Positions 1 to 9,594 of a DNA stretch of 64,000 nt are shown in pieces. This DNA is from Tannerella sp. (GTDB taxonomy: Bacteria; Bacteroidota; Bacteroidia; Bacteroidales; Tannerellaceae). The DNA lies in NCBI GenBank assembly GCA_031285565.1, contig JAITVY010000002.1, positions 1-64,000 of the forward strand, in the 5' to 3' direction. Positions within the stretch are counted from its first letter, which is position 1. Each line of letters opens with the position of its first letter. Position numbers and translations under genes: made by a program. A model generated the notes under the pieces. The model ran no database searches, was not told the origin of the DNA, and saw only the letters and a list, made by a program, of their open reading frames with translations.

Positions 1-241
1 CAAAAATTAAAGCATTTAGAAGAGTCTTCAGGGGGGTGAAAGATAAAGCCTTTTTCTTGTTTAGATTGAGTAAATTGTATGCATAATACAAAAATCCCTC
101 AAGTTTTTACGGTGATCCATTTAAACAAACTCAGCTTTTATTTCAAAAAAAAGAGCTGCAAGCTTAAAACTTACAACCCCTTAAAACATATTTTTTTGAT
201 AAACAGGTAAACTCGTTTATCCGTTGTTTTAATCTAACCAA
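1..241. other. Left-edge intergenic stretch, no gene seen
   Basis: I see no plausible coding region here. There is a weak hairpin-like stretch around 39-58 (AAAGATAAAGCC followed by five T) and a 7-bp inverted repeat, GATAAAC/GTTTATC, at 198-221 just downstream of the lipoprotein gene that ends at 242. The second lacks a T-run in the orientation of that gene, so I do not call it a terminator. Confidence 0.4.
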
Positions 242-613
242 TTATTGCATTGCTTCAGCAGCTTTTAACGCAATTTCTTGAATTTTTTGAGCATCAGCTT
301 CACTTAAGTTGTTCCATGCATCCTGATTGTTTTGAGCAAAAGCTGCAAAATCCTGTGCGATTTTTTGATATTCCTGCATAGCAGCAGCATCTCCGCTTTT
401 CATTTTAGGAGCAAGTTCAACCATTTTGTCACAAAGTGCTTGATATTGAGCTACAATATCAGAGCTAGAAGCGTTGCTTGAAGGAGCAACTGTTTCTTCT
501 ACTACTGTAACTTCTTCTGTTGCTGCAGCAGCATCATCACTTTTTTTCTCACCACCACAAGCAACAAAAGTCATCATTGCTGTAGCCATAAATAACATTG
601 CAATCTTTTTCAT
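242..613 (-). CDS. Small alanine/glutamate-rich lipoprotein
   Basis: This 123-residue protein has a lipoprotein signal: a basic start MKK, a hydrophobic stretch and the lipobox VACGG with the acylated cysteine near residue 19. The mature part is acidic and low-complexity at first (runs of A and E). It then forms a likely helical region ending in a stretch rich in A, Q and D (LSEADAQKIQEIALKAAEAM). I recognise no catalytic domain. It is probably an envelope lipoprotein of unknown function. It is followed on the same strand, 117 bp upstream, by another small lipoprotein, but there is no evidence that they work together. Confidence 0.8.
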   Translation of the reverse strand: MKKIAMLFMATAMMTFVACGGEKKSDDAAAATEEVTVVEETVAPSSNASSSDIVAQYQALCDKMVELAPKMKSGDAAAMQEYQKIAQDFAAFAQNNQDAWNNLSEADAQKIQEIALKAAEAMQ

Positions 614-730
614 TTCTGTAAAATTTAAAAATTCTGATTAATAAAATGTCTTTTCCGCGACAAAGATAAATAAAAAATGTTTTATAACATGGATTTTTTT
701 TTATTTTACAAAAATATTTTTATTTTCGCC

Positions 731-1132
731 TCAATAGTCTTCAATAATCAGATCTTTTGCCAGCATATCTGTGATTGCATTGGCAAATGTAGCAAAATGT
801 TCGGATGAGCCATGTGCCTTAAAAGCCTCTTCATCTTTATATTCTTCGTAGAAGATAAACTCTTTCGGATCAGTAGTTGATTGGAATAGTGTATAACTAA
901 TGTTTCCTTCTTCTGCACGTGTAGCATGAAGCAATGTTGTAGCCACTTCAGTGAATGCAGCTTCCTGTCCTTCTTTCACAAAAACACGCGCTATTACCGT
1001 TTTTTTCTCTTTTTTAGGCTGTTGAACTTCTACTGTTTCTTTTTCCATAGTTGTTTCTGTTTTGTTATTTTCATTACAAGATATCATTCCTACTAAAACA
1101 AAGAGGATAATTAAACTTCCGAATCTTTTCAT
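731..1132 (-). CDS. Lipoprotein with ABM (antibiotic biosynthesis monooxygenase-like) domain
   Basis: The 133-residue protein begins with a lipoprotein signal (MKRFGSLIILFVLVGMISC, cysteine about residue 19). A linker rich in K and E follows, then a compact domain from about residue 45 that matches the ABM/YgiN pattern: VIARVFVKEG, then an EEGNISYTLFQS segment, FIFYEEYKDEEAFKAH and a conserved SEHF. ABM-fold proteins are small dimeric ferredoxin-like domains. Some are quinol or haem-modifying monooxygenases, but many have no assigned substrate. Lipid anchoring places this one in the envelope, which is unusual for the family as a whole but not rare in Bacteroidota. Substrate unknown. Confidence 0.82.
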   Translation of the reverse strand: MKRFGSLIILFVLVGMISCNENNKTETTMEKETVEVQQPKKEKKTVIARVFVKEGQEAAFTEVATTLLHATRAEEGNISYTLFQSTTDPKEFIFYEEYKDEEAFKAHGSSEHFATFANAITDMLAKDLIIEDY

Positions 1133-1195
1133 AACTATTCATTTTAAAAATTAATATGTGAAGTTGTCTTTAAGTATTTGAATTTAAACAACCAC

Positions 1196-2188
1196 TTACC
1201 GGTAAGGCTTAAAACCTATAATCCGGCGTACTTCATTTAACGTTTTAGCTGCACTTTGAGATGCTTTTTCTGCGCCTTGAAGCGCTATTTTTTCTAAATA
1301 TACATCATCGGCTATAATTTCGTTAATTCGCTCGCGAATAGGCGCACAGAAAGCATTAATGTCTTCTGCTAATTGTTTTTTCATATCACCATAACGAATC
1401 TCGCAGTTATTATATTTCTCATTAAAAAAGTTATAGACTTCTTGTGAAGAAACTATTTCCATTAATGTGAAAAGATTTTGAATAGGTTCAGGCTTTTGGC
1501 TATTTGGAGTGACAGGCCCTGAATCTGTTACGGCACGCATTACTTTTTTACGGATTGTTTTCTCGTCGTCAATCAGATAAATAGCGTTTCCTTCACTTTT
1601 ACCCATCTTTCCGGAACCGTCTAATCCCGGAATTTTGACCGCAGCTTTTGTGAAATGAAATGATGCCGGTTCCGGAAAAAAGTCTGTCTCATAAATCGTA
1701 TTGAAGCGACGAGCAAATTTGCGAGCCATCTCCATATTTTGTTCCTGGTCTTTTCCTACAGGCACTTTTACAGCTTTATGGATAATAATATCAGCTGCCA
1801 TTAAAGATGGATATGTGAGTAAGCCTGCATTTACATTATCAGGCTGTGAACGTACTTTATCTTTGAATGTTGTTACCCTTTCTAACTCTCCTAAATAGGC
1901 ATTCATATTAAGATAAAGGTAAAGCTCTGCTACTTCACGGACATCGCTTTGAACATATATAGTCGCTTTTTCCGGGTCAAGCCCGCAAGCAATGTATTCA
2001 GCAAGAATCGTTTTAGCACTGTTGCGGATGTTTTCCGGACGGGGATGGGTTGTTAACGAATGCCAGTCTGCTATAAAAAAGTAACAATTGTATTCGTGTT
2101 GCATACGAACAAAACTTTTTACCGCACCAAAATAATTTCCCAGATGTAAATTCCCGGTTGGACGAATTCCACTTACTACTATCTCCAT
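1196..2188 (-). CDS. trpS: Tryptophanyl-tRNA synthetase
   Basis: This class I aminoacyl-tRNA synthetase charges tRNA-Trp. The HIGH-type motif (GNLHLGNY) lies near residue 15 and the KMSKS-type loop (GSGKMGKSEGNAI) near residue 200. The length of 330 residues is usual for bacterial TrpS. An upstream in-frame TTG at 2215 would add nine residues, but a Bacteroidota -7 element (TATCTTTG on the minus strand, 2213-2220) overlaps that TTG, so transcription must start downstream of it. The ATG at 2188 gives the normal N-terminus MEIVVSGIRPTG. The gene is probably monocistronic with a very short leader. Confidence 0.97.
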   Translation of the reverse strand: MEIVVSGIRPTGNLHLGNYFGAVKSFVRMQHEYNCYFFIADWHSLTTHPRPENIRNSAKTILAEYIACGLDPEKATIYVQSDVREVAELYLYLNMNAYLGELERVTTFKDKVRSQPDNVNAGLLTYPSLMAADIIIHKAVKVPVGKDQEQNMEMARKFARRFNTIYETDFFPEPASFHFTKAAVKIPGLDGSGKMGKSEGNAIYLIDDEKTIRKKVMRAVTDSGPVTPNSQKPEPIQNLFTLMEIVSSQEVYNFFNEKYNNCEIRYGDMKKQLAEDINAFCAPIRERINEIIADDVYLEKIALQGAEKASQSAAKTLNEVRRIIGFKPYR

Positions 2189-2212
2189 CTTCACATTTTT
2201 TGTTTTAATATG

Positions 2213-2220
2213 CAAAGATA
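2213..2220 (-). promoter_or_regulatory. Probable trpS -7 promoter element
   Basis: On the minus strand the bases read TATCTTTG, matching the Bacteroidota -7 consensus TAnnTTTG, 25 bp before the ATG of trpS. The matching -33 element is weak. The position fixes the downstream ATG as the start codon. Confidence 0.55.
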
Positions 2221-2255
2221 GTAATTCTTAAAAAGATAAAAAGTAAACCGTTTTT

Positions 2256-2915
2256 TTATTTCATAAGGAAAAACAGCAGCCCTGCAATTATTCCTAATAT
2301 TATGAAAAATAAGATGAGTCGCCCTTTTCTTTTGAATGGCTTTTTCCTCTCTAAGTGTATTTTATTTTCGAAGCCATTGTAAATATTCTGCCGGTTTAGT
2401 TTACGATACGCTTCCGATGATTCACTAAGCCGTCTTTTCCCTTTATGGCGGCTTTCATATCCGCATGTCCCTGCAATTGTTCCTTCATACCAGGCTTCTT
2501 TTTGTTCATCAAAACAATTGATTGCTTTTAATAAACTCTCGGTGAAATTTTCCGGTGTATGATAACTTAGGCTTGTAGGATATAAATCGATATAGATTTT
2601 CATGTCTGAAAAATCAGCAGTTTGCATAAAATATATCCAATCATCGAAAAGGTCTGAACAGGGTTTATAGTATTGCTTAACGTAATCACGTCGTTCGGCA
2701 GCACGCGAAATAGCTTTCAGTTTATCAATTGATATAGTAGTATCAAACTGATCTGCCTCTTGTTGAGGTATATCTTCTAATTGTTTTTGATAGCGCTCTA
2801 TATCTTCCGGTCCTAATAACATTAACCAAAAGAAAGGTAACGGGCTATTCCCTTCAAAAAGAACAGATACCTCTTCGTCTTGTGGTTTTGCAATAATACA
2901 CGAACAATTAGCCAT
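2256..2915 (-). CDS. Conserved hypothetical protein with C-terminal membrane anchor
   Basis: This is a 219-residue protein that I do not recognise. The body is polar with many charged and tyrosine residues. The last 20 or so residues form one hydrophobic segment (LILFFIILGIIAGLLFFLMK) after a basic stretch, the pattern of a tail-anchored membrane protein. There is no signal peptide. It sits between trpS and a lipoprotein gene, 27 bp from the latter, so those two could be cotranscribed. The function is unknown. Confidence 0.7.
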   Translation of the reverse strand: MANCSCIIAKPQDEEVSVLFEGNSPLPFFWLMLLGPEDIERYQKQLEDIPQQEADQFDTTISIDKLKAISRAAERRDYVKQYYKPCSDLFDDWIYFMQTADFSDMKIYIDLYPTSLSYHTPENFTESLLKAINCFDEQKEAWYEGTIAGTCGYESRHKGKRRLSESSEAYRKLNRQNIYNGFENKIHLERKKPFKRKGRLILFFIILGIIAGLLFFLMK

Positions 2916-2942
2916 AGAATTACAGAATACGAGATTTACTTA

Positions 2943-3608
2943 TTAATTAGCAGCCATTAATTTCTCAACAAAACTGTTGTTTTTTTCTTTTGCAGCATCA
3001 ATTGATTTACCGCCATCATAAGCTAAATAATAGGCGAGTGTAAGCAGCCTGTTTTTAACTAAAAGACAATCTACAATACTGATAACACTGGTTTCTACAT
3101 CTCCATTCTTGTATTTCATTAATATGACCATCGTCCGCACATTGGGATGAGGTGAATATTTCTCTAATAAGGCGGGTTTTTCTGCTGTAACAGTTCCGTA
3201 TGTGTCTTCTACTGTCCGGCTGATCTGTTCAAAATTTTCACCGAAAAGAGACATTTCCAAATCGTTCTGCATAAAATCAAGGTGCTCAGGCCTTGCCGGA
3301 AAATTTTCTCTTAGGTAGTCACCGTATAGCATGAAATAATCCTGATAAGTAATTTCGCTTAAGTTATCGATTTTCTTGTATGTCTCGTCATTTAAATAAT
3401 ATCCTAAAACCGGCCCTGAATCCAGATAAGGCTCAATGATCTGCTGAATTTTTGGATTTTCACTACATTCTACCATTCCTTTTATTTCAGGCAAGCAGAT
3501 ACTGACATAACCATAAAGATTTGATTTCTTACATCCTTCGTCTTTTTTTCCGGAACCGGAACATCCGATTAATAGCAATAATCCTAAAAGTCCAATAATT
3601 TTCTTCAT
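2943..3608 (-). CDS. Hypothetical lipoprotein
   Basis: This 221-residue protein has a clear lipoprotein signal (MKKIIGLLGLLLLIGC, acylated cysteine at residue 16) followed by a short Gly/Ser/Lys linker. The rest looks like a single soluble alpha/beta domain with no motif I can name. A run near residues 160-200 (NVRTMVILMKYKNGDVE, SIVDCLLVKNRLLTL) has alternating beta-like hydrophobicity. It lies 27 bp from the tail-anchored protein gene on the same strand, and the two may form a small envelope operon. The function is unknown. Confidence 0.75.
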   Translation of the reverse strand: MKKIIGLLGLLLLIGCSGSGKKDEGCKKSNLYGYVSICLPEIKGMVECSENPKIQQIIEPYLDSGPVLGYYLNDETYKKIDNLSEITYQDYFMLYGDYLRENFPARPEHLDFMQNDLEMSLFGENFEQISRTVEDTYGTVTAEKPALLEKYSPHPNVRTMVILMKYKNGDVETSVISIVDCLLVKNRLLTLAYYLAYDGGKSIDAAKEKNNSFVEKLMAAN

Positions 3609-3657
3609 AAGAACCCTTTATATTATATTTTGCAAAGATAATAAAAAAGAATAAACA

Positions 3658-4143
3658 CTAGTTTTTGGCATGAAATTTTACCACATCACAAATTGTAGCA
3701 TCTATAAAATCGACCAGATATTGTGGCGCTAATATCATTTGACACCCCCGTATGCCGGCGCTTACACTAATTTCTTCAAACAACAACGCTGTTTCATCTA
3801 TAAATGTTGAAAACTTTTTTTTCATTCCAATCGGTGAACAACCTCCTCTTATATAACCGGTAGTAGGTAGCAGCTCTTTCATAGGAAGCATATCAATCTT
3901 TTTGTTCTGACTTATGGCAGCCGCTTTTTTTAAATCCAGTTCACTATTAACAGGTATACAAAATACATTAATTCCGGTCTTGTCTCCTTTTGTAATCAGA
4001 GTTTTAAATACCTGCTCTTCCTGCATACCTATAATCTTTGCCACATGTTCGCCACCCAAGTTATTCTCGTCGTATTCGTATGTTTTAACCAGGTAAGGAA
4101 TTCCAGCATTGTCGAGTAAACGCATGGCGTTTGTTTTATTCAT
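3658..4143 (-). CDS. ybaK: Cys-tRNA(Pro)/Cys-tRNA(Cys) deacylase, YbaK/EbsC family
   Basis: This 161-residue stand-alone editing domain hydrolyses Cys-tRNA(Pro) made by mistake by prolyl-tRNA synthetase. It shows the family landmarks: an N-terminal TNAMRLLDNAGIPY segment, the conserved lysine in VFKTLITKGD, and the glycine-rich loop GGCSPIGMKKKF near residue 105 that forms the substrate pocket. The length is normal. It is followed at 32 bp by engB on the same strand. Both are translation-quality functions, but operon linkage is only inferred. Confidence 0.93.
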   Translation of the reverse strand: MNKTNAMRLLDNAGIPYLVKTYEYDENNLGGEHVAKIIGMQEEQVFKTLITKGDKTGINVFCIPVNSELDLKKAAAISQNKKIDMLPMKELLPTTGYIRGGCSPIGMKKKFSTFIDETALLFEEISVSAGIRGCQMILAPQYLVDFIDATICDVVKFHAKN

Positions 4144-4175
4144 ATATTTAACGCTATAAAACTCGTTGTATATAA

Positions 4176-4778
4176 TTATCCCCTTAGTTGTCTATTAATA
4201 GAGTCTATATAATCAAGAATATCATCACGCCCTTCTCTTTTTTCAGAAGAAGTCGTGAGTATTAGTGGAAGCTCTTCCCATGTTTCCAGCATTTTTTCCG
4301 TATAAATCTGCAAGTTTTCCTGTAAACGGCCTTTACTGATTTTATCGGTTTTTGTAAAAATGATAGAGAATGGAACTTGATTTTCACCCAACCATTCCAT
4401 AAATTCAAGATCGATTTTCTGTGGTTCATGCCTGCAATCTATCAGCACAAACAAATTGGTCAGAGCTTCCCGCTCGAGGATATAATCTTCGATAATCCGG
4501 CGAATAGCATTGCGGCCTTCTTTTCCTCGTTGTGCATAACCATAGCCCGGTAAATCCACCAGATACCAATCGTCATTAATGATGAAGTGGTTAATTAATT
4601 GGGTTTTGCCGGGTTTTTGAGACGTTTTTGCCAACTGCTTCCGGTCGGTTAGCATATTGATAAGCGAAGATTTACCAACATTTGACCGGCCAATAAATGC
4701 ATATTCCGGTAGATTGTTCTCCGGACATTTCTTCACATCTGTATTACTGATTACAAATTCAGCTTTTTTTATTTCCAT
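4176..4778 (-). CDS. engB: Ribosome biogenesis GTP-binding protein EngB/YsxC
   Basis: This 200-residue TRAFAC-class GTPase is needed for late assembly of the large ribosomal subunit. It shows the G1 loop [11 protein letters not shown] (about residue 30), the G3 motif DLPGYGYA and the G4 motif TKTDK. The length is typical for the single-domain YsxC family. Its first 20 bases overlap the end of the symporter gene upstream, so the two are translationally coupled or at least cotranscribed. Confidence 0.96.
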   Translation of the reverse strand: MEIKKAEFVISNTDVKKCPENNLPEYAFIGRSNVGKSSLINMLTDRKQLAKTSQKPGKTQLINHFIINDDWYLVDLPGYGYAQRGKEGRNAIRRIIEDYILEREALTNLFVLIDCRHEPQKIDLEFMEWLGENQVPFSIIFTKTDKISKGRLQENLQIYTEKMLETWEELPLILTTSSEKREGRDDILDYIDSINRQLRG

Positions 4779-6252
4779 ACCTGTTTATTTTGTTTGGAAT
4801 TTTATTTACAAAAGTACGCGAAATACACCATAATCCAATAAATGTAAGTGCTCCGTTTAACATTAATAACTCATAACCGAAACGATAATCTGTTAACTGT
4901 TTTGCGAAGTAATCGATTGTAAAACAGATTAAAGGTGATGCAATGCATATATAAGGAACAAAATGGTCAACAGGTTTTTGTTTTGTGAATAAACCAAAAG
5001 CAAATAAGCCTAATAACGGACCGTATGTATAAGATGCAATCATATAGATTGCGTCAATCACACTTCTGTTATTCACTGCTTTAAATGCTAATATGATAAA
5101 CACGAATAAAAGTGAAATTAATAAATGAACTTTCATACGGATACGTTTTGCTTCGGTGGCTTCTTTTCGTTCGATACCTAAAATGTCAATGCAAAAAGAA
5201 GTGGTCAGAGCAGTTAATGCAGAATCAGCACTGCTAAATGCAGCAGCAATAATCCCAATCGTGAAAAATATTATAATAGAATCGCCTAACAAACCAGACG
5301 TGCAGAACATGGGTAAAATATCATCTCCCGAAACAGGTAACTCAATTTGCCATTGCGAAGCAGCTGTTATGAGTAATATGCCCAGACAGAGGAATAAAAA
5401 ATTGATAGGTGTAAAAGCGAAACCATAACTATACATATTCTTTTGTGCATCTTTCAGATTTTTGCATGATAGATTTTTTTGCATCATATCCTGATCCAAA
5501 CCAGTCATTACTATTGTAACAAATATCCCACTGAAAAACTGTTTGACAAAATGCTGTGTGCTGCTCCAGTCTTTAAATTCAAAAATCCGGAAATGCCGGC
5601 TTTCCGTAATTGTTTGTACTATTCCGGAAGTATCTAACCCCATTCGGTTTTTAATTTGCCAAATGATAAGTACTAACATTCCAACCAGACAAATAGCTTG
5701 AAATGTATCAGTCCATATTATTGTTTTAATACCACTGCGAAACGTATATAGCCAAACAAGCAATATGCTAAGTATTGCCGTTACAACAAATGGAATGCCC
5801 CACTGTTCGAAAACGTATTTCTGTAGTATTAATACAACCAGATAAAGACGGGCAGCAGCTCCCACTATTTTAGATAAAAGAAAAAAAGACGCCCCGGTTT
5901 TATAGCTATTCCTACCGATACGTTCGTCCAGGTACGTATAAATGGAAGTTAGTTTTAGTTTGTAATATAAAGGAAGTAGAATCCTGGCTATTATGATATA
6001 TCCGACAAAAAAGCCGAAAACCATCTGCATATAAGTCATGTCTATCTGGCGTACTAATCCCGGTACAGAAACAAATGTGACACCTGATAATGACGTGCCT
6101 ATCATGCCGATAGCAACAATATACCAGGGCGATTTCCGGTTTCCTAAAAAGAAAGCATCATTATTTGAATCTTTATTTCCTGTAAGCCATGCAATCAGCA
6201 ATAGCAATCCAAAATAAGCTGCAATAATAAACAGGATGATCTGACCGTTCAT
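4759..6252 (-). CDS. Sodium:solute symporter (SSS family)
   Basis: This 497-residue polytopic inner-membrane protein has about thirteen hydrophobic segments. The family hallmarks are an unwound first helix region, a [14 protein letters not shown] segment near residue 55 and a conserved [12 protein letters not shown] stretch near residue 345 that in SSS carriers contributes to the sodium site. It should couple sodium entry to uptake of a small organic solute. The substrate cannot be told from sequence. Its 3' end overlaps engB by 20 bp. Confidence 0.92.
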   Translation of the reverse strand: MNGQIILFIIAAYFGLLLLIAWLTGNKDSNNDAFFLGNRKSPWYIVAIGMIGTSLSGVTFVSVPGLVRQIDMTYMQMVFGFFVGYIIIARILLPLYYKLKLTSIYTYLDERIGRNSYKTGASFFLLSKIVGAAARLYLVVLILQKYVFEQWGIPFVVTAILSILLVWLYTFRSGIKTIIWTDTFQAICLVGMLVLIIWQIKNRMGLDTSGIVQTITESRHFRIFEFKDWSSTQHFVKQFFSGIFVTIVMTGLDQDMMQKNLSCKNLKDAQKNMYSYGFAFTPINFLFLCLGILLITAASQWQIELPVSGDDILPMFCTSGLLGDSIIIFFTIGIIAAAFSSADSALTALTTSFCIDILGIERKEATEAKRIRMKVHLLISLLFVFIILAFKAVNNRSVIDAIYMIASYTYGPLLGLFAFGLFTKQKPVDHFVPYICIASPLICFTIDYFAKQLTDYRFGYELLMLNGALTFIGLWCISRTFVNKIPNKINRYGNKKS

Positions 6253-6525
6253 ATAATTTTAATGAAACGTTTTAAGTAGCGAAGGCATAGGCAAAGTTTA
6301 CTTTGATTATGCCGAGTCACACAAAACGACTAATGAAATTGAATCACAAAAATATATAGAATAATTACAAAACGAGGGCTCATAGACATACAAAATTAAA
6401 CTTCTTTATTGAAGAATATGTTATTAATATAGAAAGGGGGATAAAGTCCAGAGCTGTTTTTTTTCAATTTCATGAAAAATAAAGTATATTTGTTCATCTG
6501 TTTTAATTATTAAAAAAAAAGGGAT
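6253..6525. other. Divergent intergenic region between symporter and hypothetical gene
   Basis: The region is A+T-rich without a coding signal. The rightward side holds a good -7 element, TATATTTG at 6485-6492, with a TTTC 19 bp upstream as weak -33, directing transcription of the gene at 6526. I found no clear leftward promoter. Confidence 0.5.
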
Positions 6526-7272
6526 ATGCAACAGAAAAATGCGTTCAATCAATTTCAGAAATTTCTTAAAGAAACTGATGGAGAATTTCATATCCTTGAA
6601 AAACAAATCTCCGTTGATACTCAATTGGAATATTTTAAATTTTCAGATCGGTTAAGAAAAACAGTTCCTTCAGAGGGAGGTTTTGATTTGGATAGATATA
6701 TGAATGATTTAAAAAATCCGGAATCAACGAAAGAATATAAACAAGAAATTCTTTCTACTTTAGCAATTTCAAAAGAAGTAAAATCTTATCGTGTTTTAGA
6801 AGAGTACGTAAAACAGCCCGATCCTGAATTGACAGATTGGGCCTATATGGCATTAATGGAAAGCCGGATTACATTGGAAACAGAATTATCGGATGAAAAA
6901 CAGATTTATATTTCTACAGGTTTAGGAGGCAAGGGGCAAAAACTCCGTTTCTTCCTGCTTTTACTTTCCTCGACAGAAGAACCGTTTCTTGATTATCAAA
7001 GACAAGTAATAGAACGAGAATTTGAATATGCTCTTTCTAAACTGGATTGTGAAATCGAACGATTAACTATTAAAGAGCAATATGTGGAGATTGTTCTGTT
7101 GATGCCGATACGTCTGGATATAAAGAAAACAATTGAAGATATTATTCAGGAATGTAATCAATACGGAAACTTTTTATCTCCTGTTTTTACTGTAACAAAT
7201 ATGAAAGAATTAGATGAACAGGAAATTGAAAAGATCCTTCATTCACATATCCAGAATTTAATAGAGGATTAA
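6526..7272 (+). CDS. Conserved hypothetical protein
   Basis: This 248-residue cytoplasmic-looking protein has no signal peptide or membrane segment. The N-terminal half is charged and helical. A middle stretch (IYISTGLGGKGQKLRFFLLLLSS) could be a beta-hairpin leading into a second domain with alternating beta and helix, suggesting a ferredoxin-like fold. I do not recognise the family. It is preceded by its own -7 element (TATATTTG, 6485-6492) and ends 137 bp before pfkA, on the same strand. Confidence 0.7.
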   Translation: MQQKNAFNQFQKFLKETDGEFHILEKQISVDTQLEYFKFSDRLRKTVPSEGGFDLDRYMNDLKNPESTKEYKQEILSTLAISKEVKSYRVLEEYVKQPDPELTDWAYMALMESRITLETELSDEKQIYISTGLGGKGQKLRFFLLLLSSTEEPFLDYQRQVIEREFEYALSKLDCEIERLTIKEQYVEIVLLMPIRLDIKKTIEDIIQECNQYGNFLSPVFTVTNMKELDEQEIEKILHSHIQNLIED

Positions 7273-7375
7273 TCTTTAACAGTTAATTCGTTTAGTCGTT
7301 GATTTGTTTTAAATGATTAAACGTATTAACGGCGCCTGTTTGATTTTTTTATCATTTACTTTCTCGGAAAATACT

Positions 7376-7383
7376 TACCTTTG
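7376..7383 (+). promoter_or_regulatory. Probable pfkA -7 promoter element
   Basis: TACCTTTG matches TAnnTTTG. A TTTA about 17 bp upstream could act as -33. Transcription would start near 7390, which rules out the upstream in-frame ATG at 7313 and supports the pfkA start at 7409. Confidence 0.55.
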
Positions 7384-7408
7384 TCGCTTATTTAATAGGG
7401 TAATATCT

Positions 7409-8392
7409 ATGTCAACATCAATTAAATGTATTGGGGTTTTAACATCCGGTGGCGACGCCCCGGGAATGAATGCAGCAATTCGTTCAGTAACGCGTTCTGC
7501 AATTTACAATGGCATAAATGTAAAGGGTATCTATCGTGGATACCGCGGGATGATTTCCGATGAAATAGAGGAATTTAAAACACAGAATGTAAGTAATATT
7601 ATTCAACGTGGCGGAACCATGTTGAAAACAGCACGTTGTGAAGAGTTTAGAACGCCAGAGGGACGTAAACATGCATATGAAACATTATGTAAACATGGTA
7701 TTGATTCTTTGGTTGTTATCGGTGGCGATGGTAGTTTGACGGGAGCACGTATTTTTGCCCAGGAATTTAATTTTCCGATTGTGGGTTTACCTGGTACGAT
7801 AGATAATGATCTTTTCGGAACAGATGTAACGATCGGTTATGACACAGCTTTGAATACAATCATGGAATGCGTTGATAAAATACGTGATACGGCATCTTCG
7901 CACGAACGCTTGTTTTTTATAGAAGTTATGGGACGCGATGCCGGTTTTCTGGCGCTTAATGGAGCAATAGCCTCAGGAGCTGAAGCGGCTATCATTCCTG
8001 AAATCTCAATGGAAAAAGATCAGTTATCAGAAATGATTGAAACCGGTTTTCGTAAATCGAAAAACAGTAGTATTGTACTGGTTGCAGAAAGCGAAATTAC
8101 CGGTGGAGCTATCGGTGTAGCGGAGCGCGTAAAAAAAGAATATCCGCAGTTTGATGTGCGTGTGTCAATCTTAGGGCATTTGCAACGAGGAGGTTCTCCA
8201 TCGGCACAGGACCGTATTCTGGCAACTCGTATGGGAGTCGCAGCGATTGATGCTTTACTGGATGATCAGCGGAATGTAATGGTAGGTATTCAAAATGATG
8301 AAATTGTACATATCCCGTTTGCCAAGGCAATTAAAAAAGACAAACCAATTAACCGCGAATTACTGAATACCCTGCGAGTTGTTTCAACGTAA
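7409..8392 (+). CDS. pfkA: ATP-dependent 6-phosphofructokinase
   Basis: This glycolytic kinase phosphorylates fructose 6-phosphate. The 327-residue protein has the ATP-binding [18 protein letters not shown] at the N-terminus, the GGDGSLTGA loop near residue 104, the catalytic [10 protein letters not shown] near 128 and the substrate loop [10 protein letters not shown]. The reading frame extends 32 codons further upstream (ATG at 7313), but those residues match nothing in the family and a promoter element lies inside the extension, so I chose the ATG at 7409. The gene ends just before a strong bidirectional terminator. Confidence 0.97.
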   Translation: MSTSIKCIGVLTSGGDAPGMNAAIRSVTRSAIYNGINVKGIYRGYRGMISDEIEEFKTQNVSNIIQRGGTMLKTARCEEFRTPEGRKHAYETLCKHGIDSLVVIGGDGSLTGARIFAQEFNFPIVGLPGTIDNDLFGTDVTIGYDTALNTIMECVDKIRDTASSHERLFFIEVMGRDAGFLALNGAIASGAEAAIIPEISMEKDQLSEMIETGFRKSKNSSIVLVAESEITGGAIGVAERVKKEYPQFDVRVSILGHLQRGGSPSAQDRILATRMGVAAIDALLDDQRNVMVGIQNDEIVHIPFAKAIKKDKPINRELLNTLRVVST

Positions 8393-8434
8393 ATAATATA
8401 AGCATATTATAGTCTTGATATAAATAAAAAAGCG

Positions 8435-8475
8435 AAACCCCAGACGTTTTATAAGAAAATTTCTGGGGTTTGTTT
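8435..8475. terminator. Bidirectional intrinsic terminator between pfkA and meaB
   Basis: AAACCCCAGA at 8435-8444 is perfectly complementary to TCTGGGGTTT at 8462-8471, with a 17-base loop, a following T-rich run and an A-rich run before it. It separates two convergent genes and can serve both strands. Confidence 0.9.
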
Positions 8476-8503
8476 ATTTAATGGTGATAGATTAAAAATA
8501 CTT

Positions 8504-9592
8504 TTACGATTTCTTCAAAAAAGTATCCATTAATTGTTTTGCAGCTACAAACGAACTAACTTCATTGTGTAGAACTTTCTGTTCCATCAGGGGAAGCATC
8601 CGTTCAATTTCCGGATTGTGGTAAAACGAATTGCGTAGCATTTCATGGATCGTTTCGTACATCCAGTAACTGGCTTGTTGGTTACGCTTCTGGTCGAAAT
8701 ATCCGTTTCCTTTTGTGAATACCATATACTCATCTATCATATCCCAGATTTCCTTGATACCTAAACCATAATAACCGGAGTAGGTTAAAACTTTAGGAAC
8801 CCAGCCCGAATCGGTAGGTGGAAACAGGTGTAGCGCATTCCGGAAGTGTCCGGCAGCCAGTTTCGCCCGTTCTATATTATCACCGTCGGCTTTATTGATA
8901 ACAATGCCATCGGCCATTTCCATGATCCCACGTTTGATCCCTTGTAATTCATCGCCGGTGCCGGCTAATTGAATCAGTAAGAAGAAGTCAACCATTGAGT
9001 GTACGGCTGTTTCGCTTTGTCCAACCCCTACGGTTTCTACAAAAATAGTATCAAATCCGGCAGCTTCACATAAAATGATTGTCTCACGTGTTTTGCGGGC
9101 TACTCCTCCCAAAGAACCGGCTGTTGGCGAAGGACGGATAAATGCATTTTTTTCGCGCGAGAGTTGTTCCATGCGCGTCTTATCACCTAAAATGCTGCCT
9201 TTCGAACGTTCACTACTGGGATCTATAGCCAATACGGCCAGTTTATGACCCTTTTGTACTGAATACACACCAAAAGAATCAATTGAGGTACTTTTGCCTG
9301 CACCCGGTACACCGGTAATGCCGATACGAATTGATTTCCCGGTATATGGCAGGCATTTTTCGATAATCTCCTGGGCTTGCTGCTGATGTTCTGCTTTGGC
9401 ACTTTCGATTAACGTAACTGCTTGACTTAAAATGGCAATATCTCCATGGAGAATTCCAGCTATAAAATCATTCGTAGTATATGACTTAGGACGGGAGATT
9501 CTTTTAAAATAGGGATTAACGGACGGAACGTCCATTACCCCTTTATTAACTTTTAATCCCTTATACTTTCCGTCGTTTTCGGGATGTTCCAT
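8504..9592 (-). CDS. meaB: Methylmalonyl-CoA mutase-associated GTPase MeaB (ArgK family)
   Basis: This G3E-family P-loop GTPase loads or protects the adenosylcobalamin cofactor of methylmalonyl-CoA mutase. The 362-residue protein has the Walker A loop GITGVPGAGKSTSID near residue 95, the conserved AIDPSS segment, the ETVGVGQSE switch and an NKADGDN specificity motif. The length is about 30 residues more than the shortest homologues because of an N-terminal extension. The mutase genes are not in this window. It is followed 2 bp upstream by the DUF1573 gene, so they may share a transcript. Confidence 0.95.
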   Translation of the reverse strand: MEHPENDGKYKGLKVNKGVMDVPSVNPYFKRISRPKSYTTNDFIAGILHGDIAILSQAVTLIESAKAEHQQQAQEIIEKCLPYTGKSIRIGITGVPGAGKSTSIDSFGVYSVQKGHKLAVLAIDPSSERSKGSILGDKTRMEQLSREKNAFIRPSPTAGSLGGVARKTRETIILCEAAGFDTIFVETVGVGQSETAVHSMVDFFLLIQLAGTGDELQGIKRGIMEMADGIVINKADGDNIERAKLAAGHFRNALHLFPPTDSGWVPKVLTYSGYYGLGIKEIWDMIDEYMVFTKGNGYFDQKRNQQASYWMYETIHEMLRNSFYHNPEIERMLPLMEQKVLHNEVSSFVAAKQLMDTFLKKS

Positions 9593-9594
9593 GA

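Noticed and set aside
198..221. Inverted repeat GATAAAC/GTTTATC as terminator of the lipoprotein gene at 242
   Set aside because: There is no T-run on the correct side for the minus-strand gene; only an A-run.
6424..6624. Minus-strand frame of 66 codons overlapping the start of the gene at 6526
   Set aside because: It is antisense to the start and promoter of a better gene, and its phenylalanine/isoleucine-rich sequence is what A+T-rich DNA produces by chance.
7313..7408. 32-codon N-terminal extension of pfkA
   Set aside because: A -7 element (7376-7383) lies inside it and the residues match nothing in phosphofructokinases.
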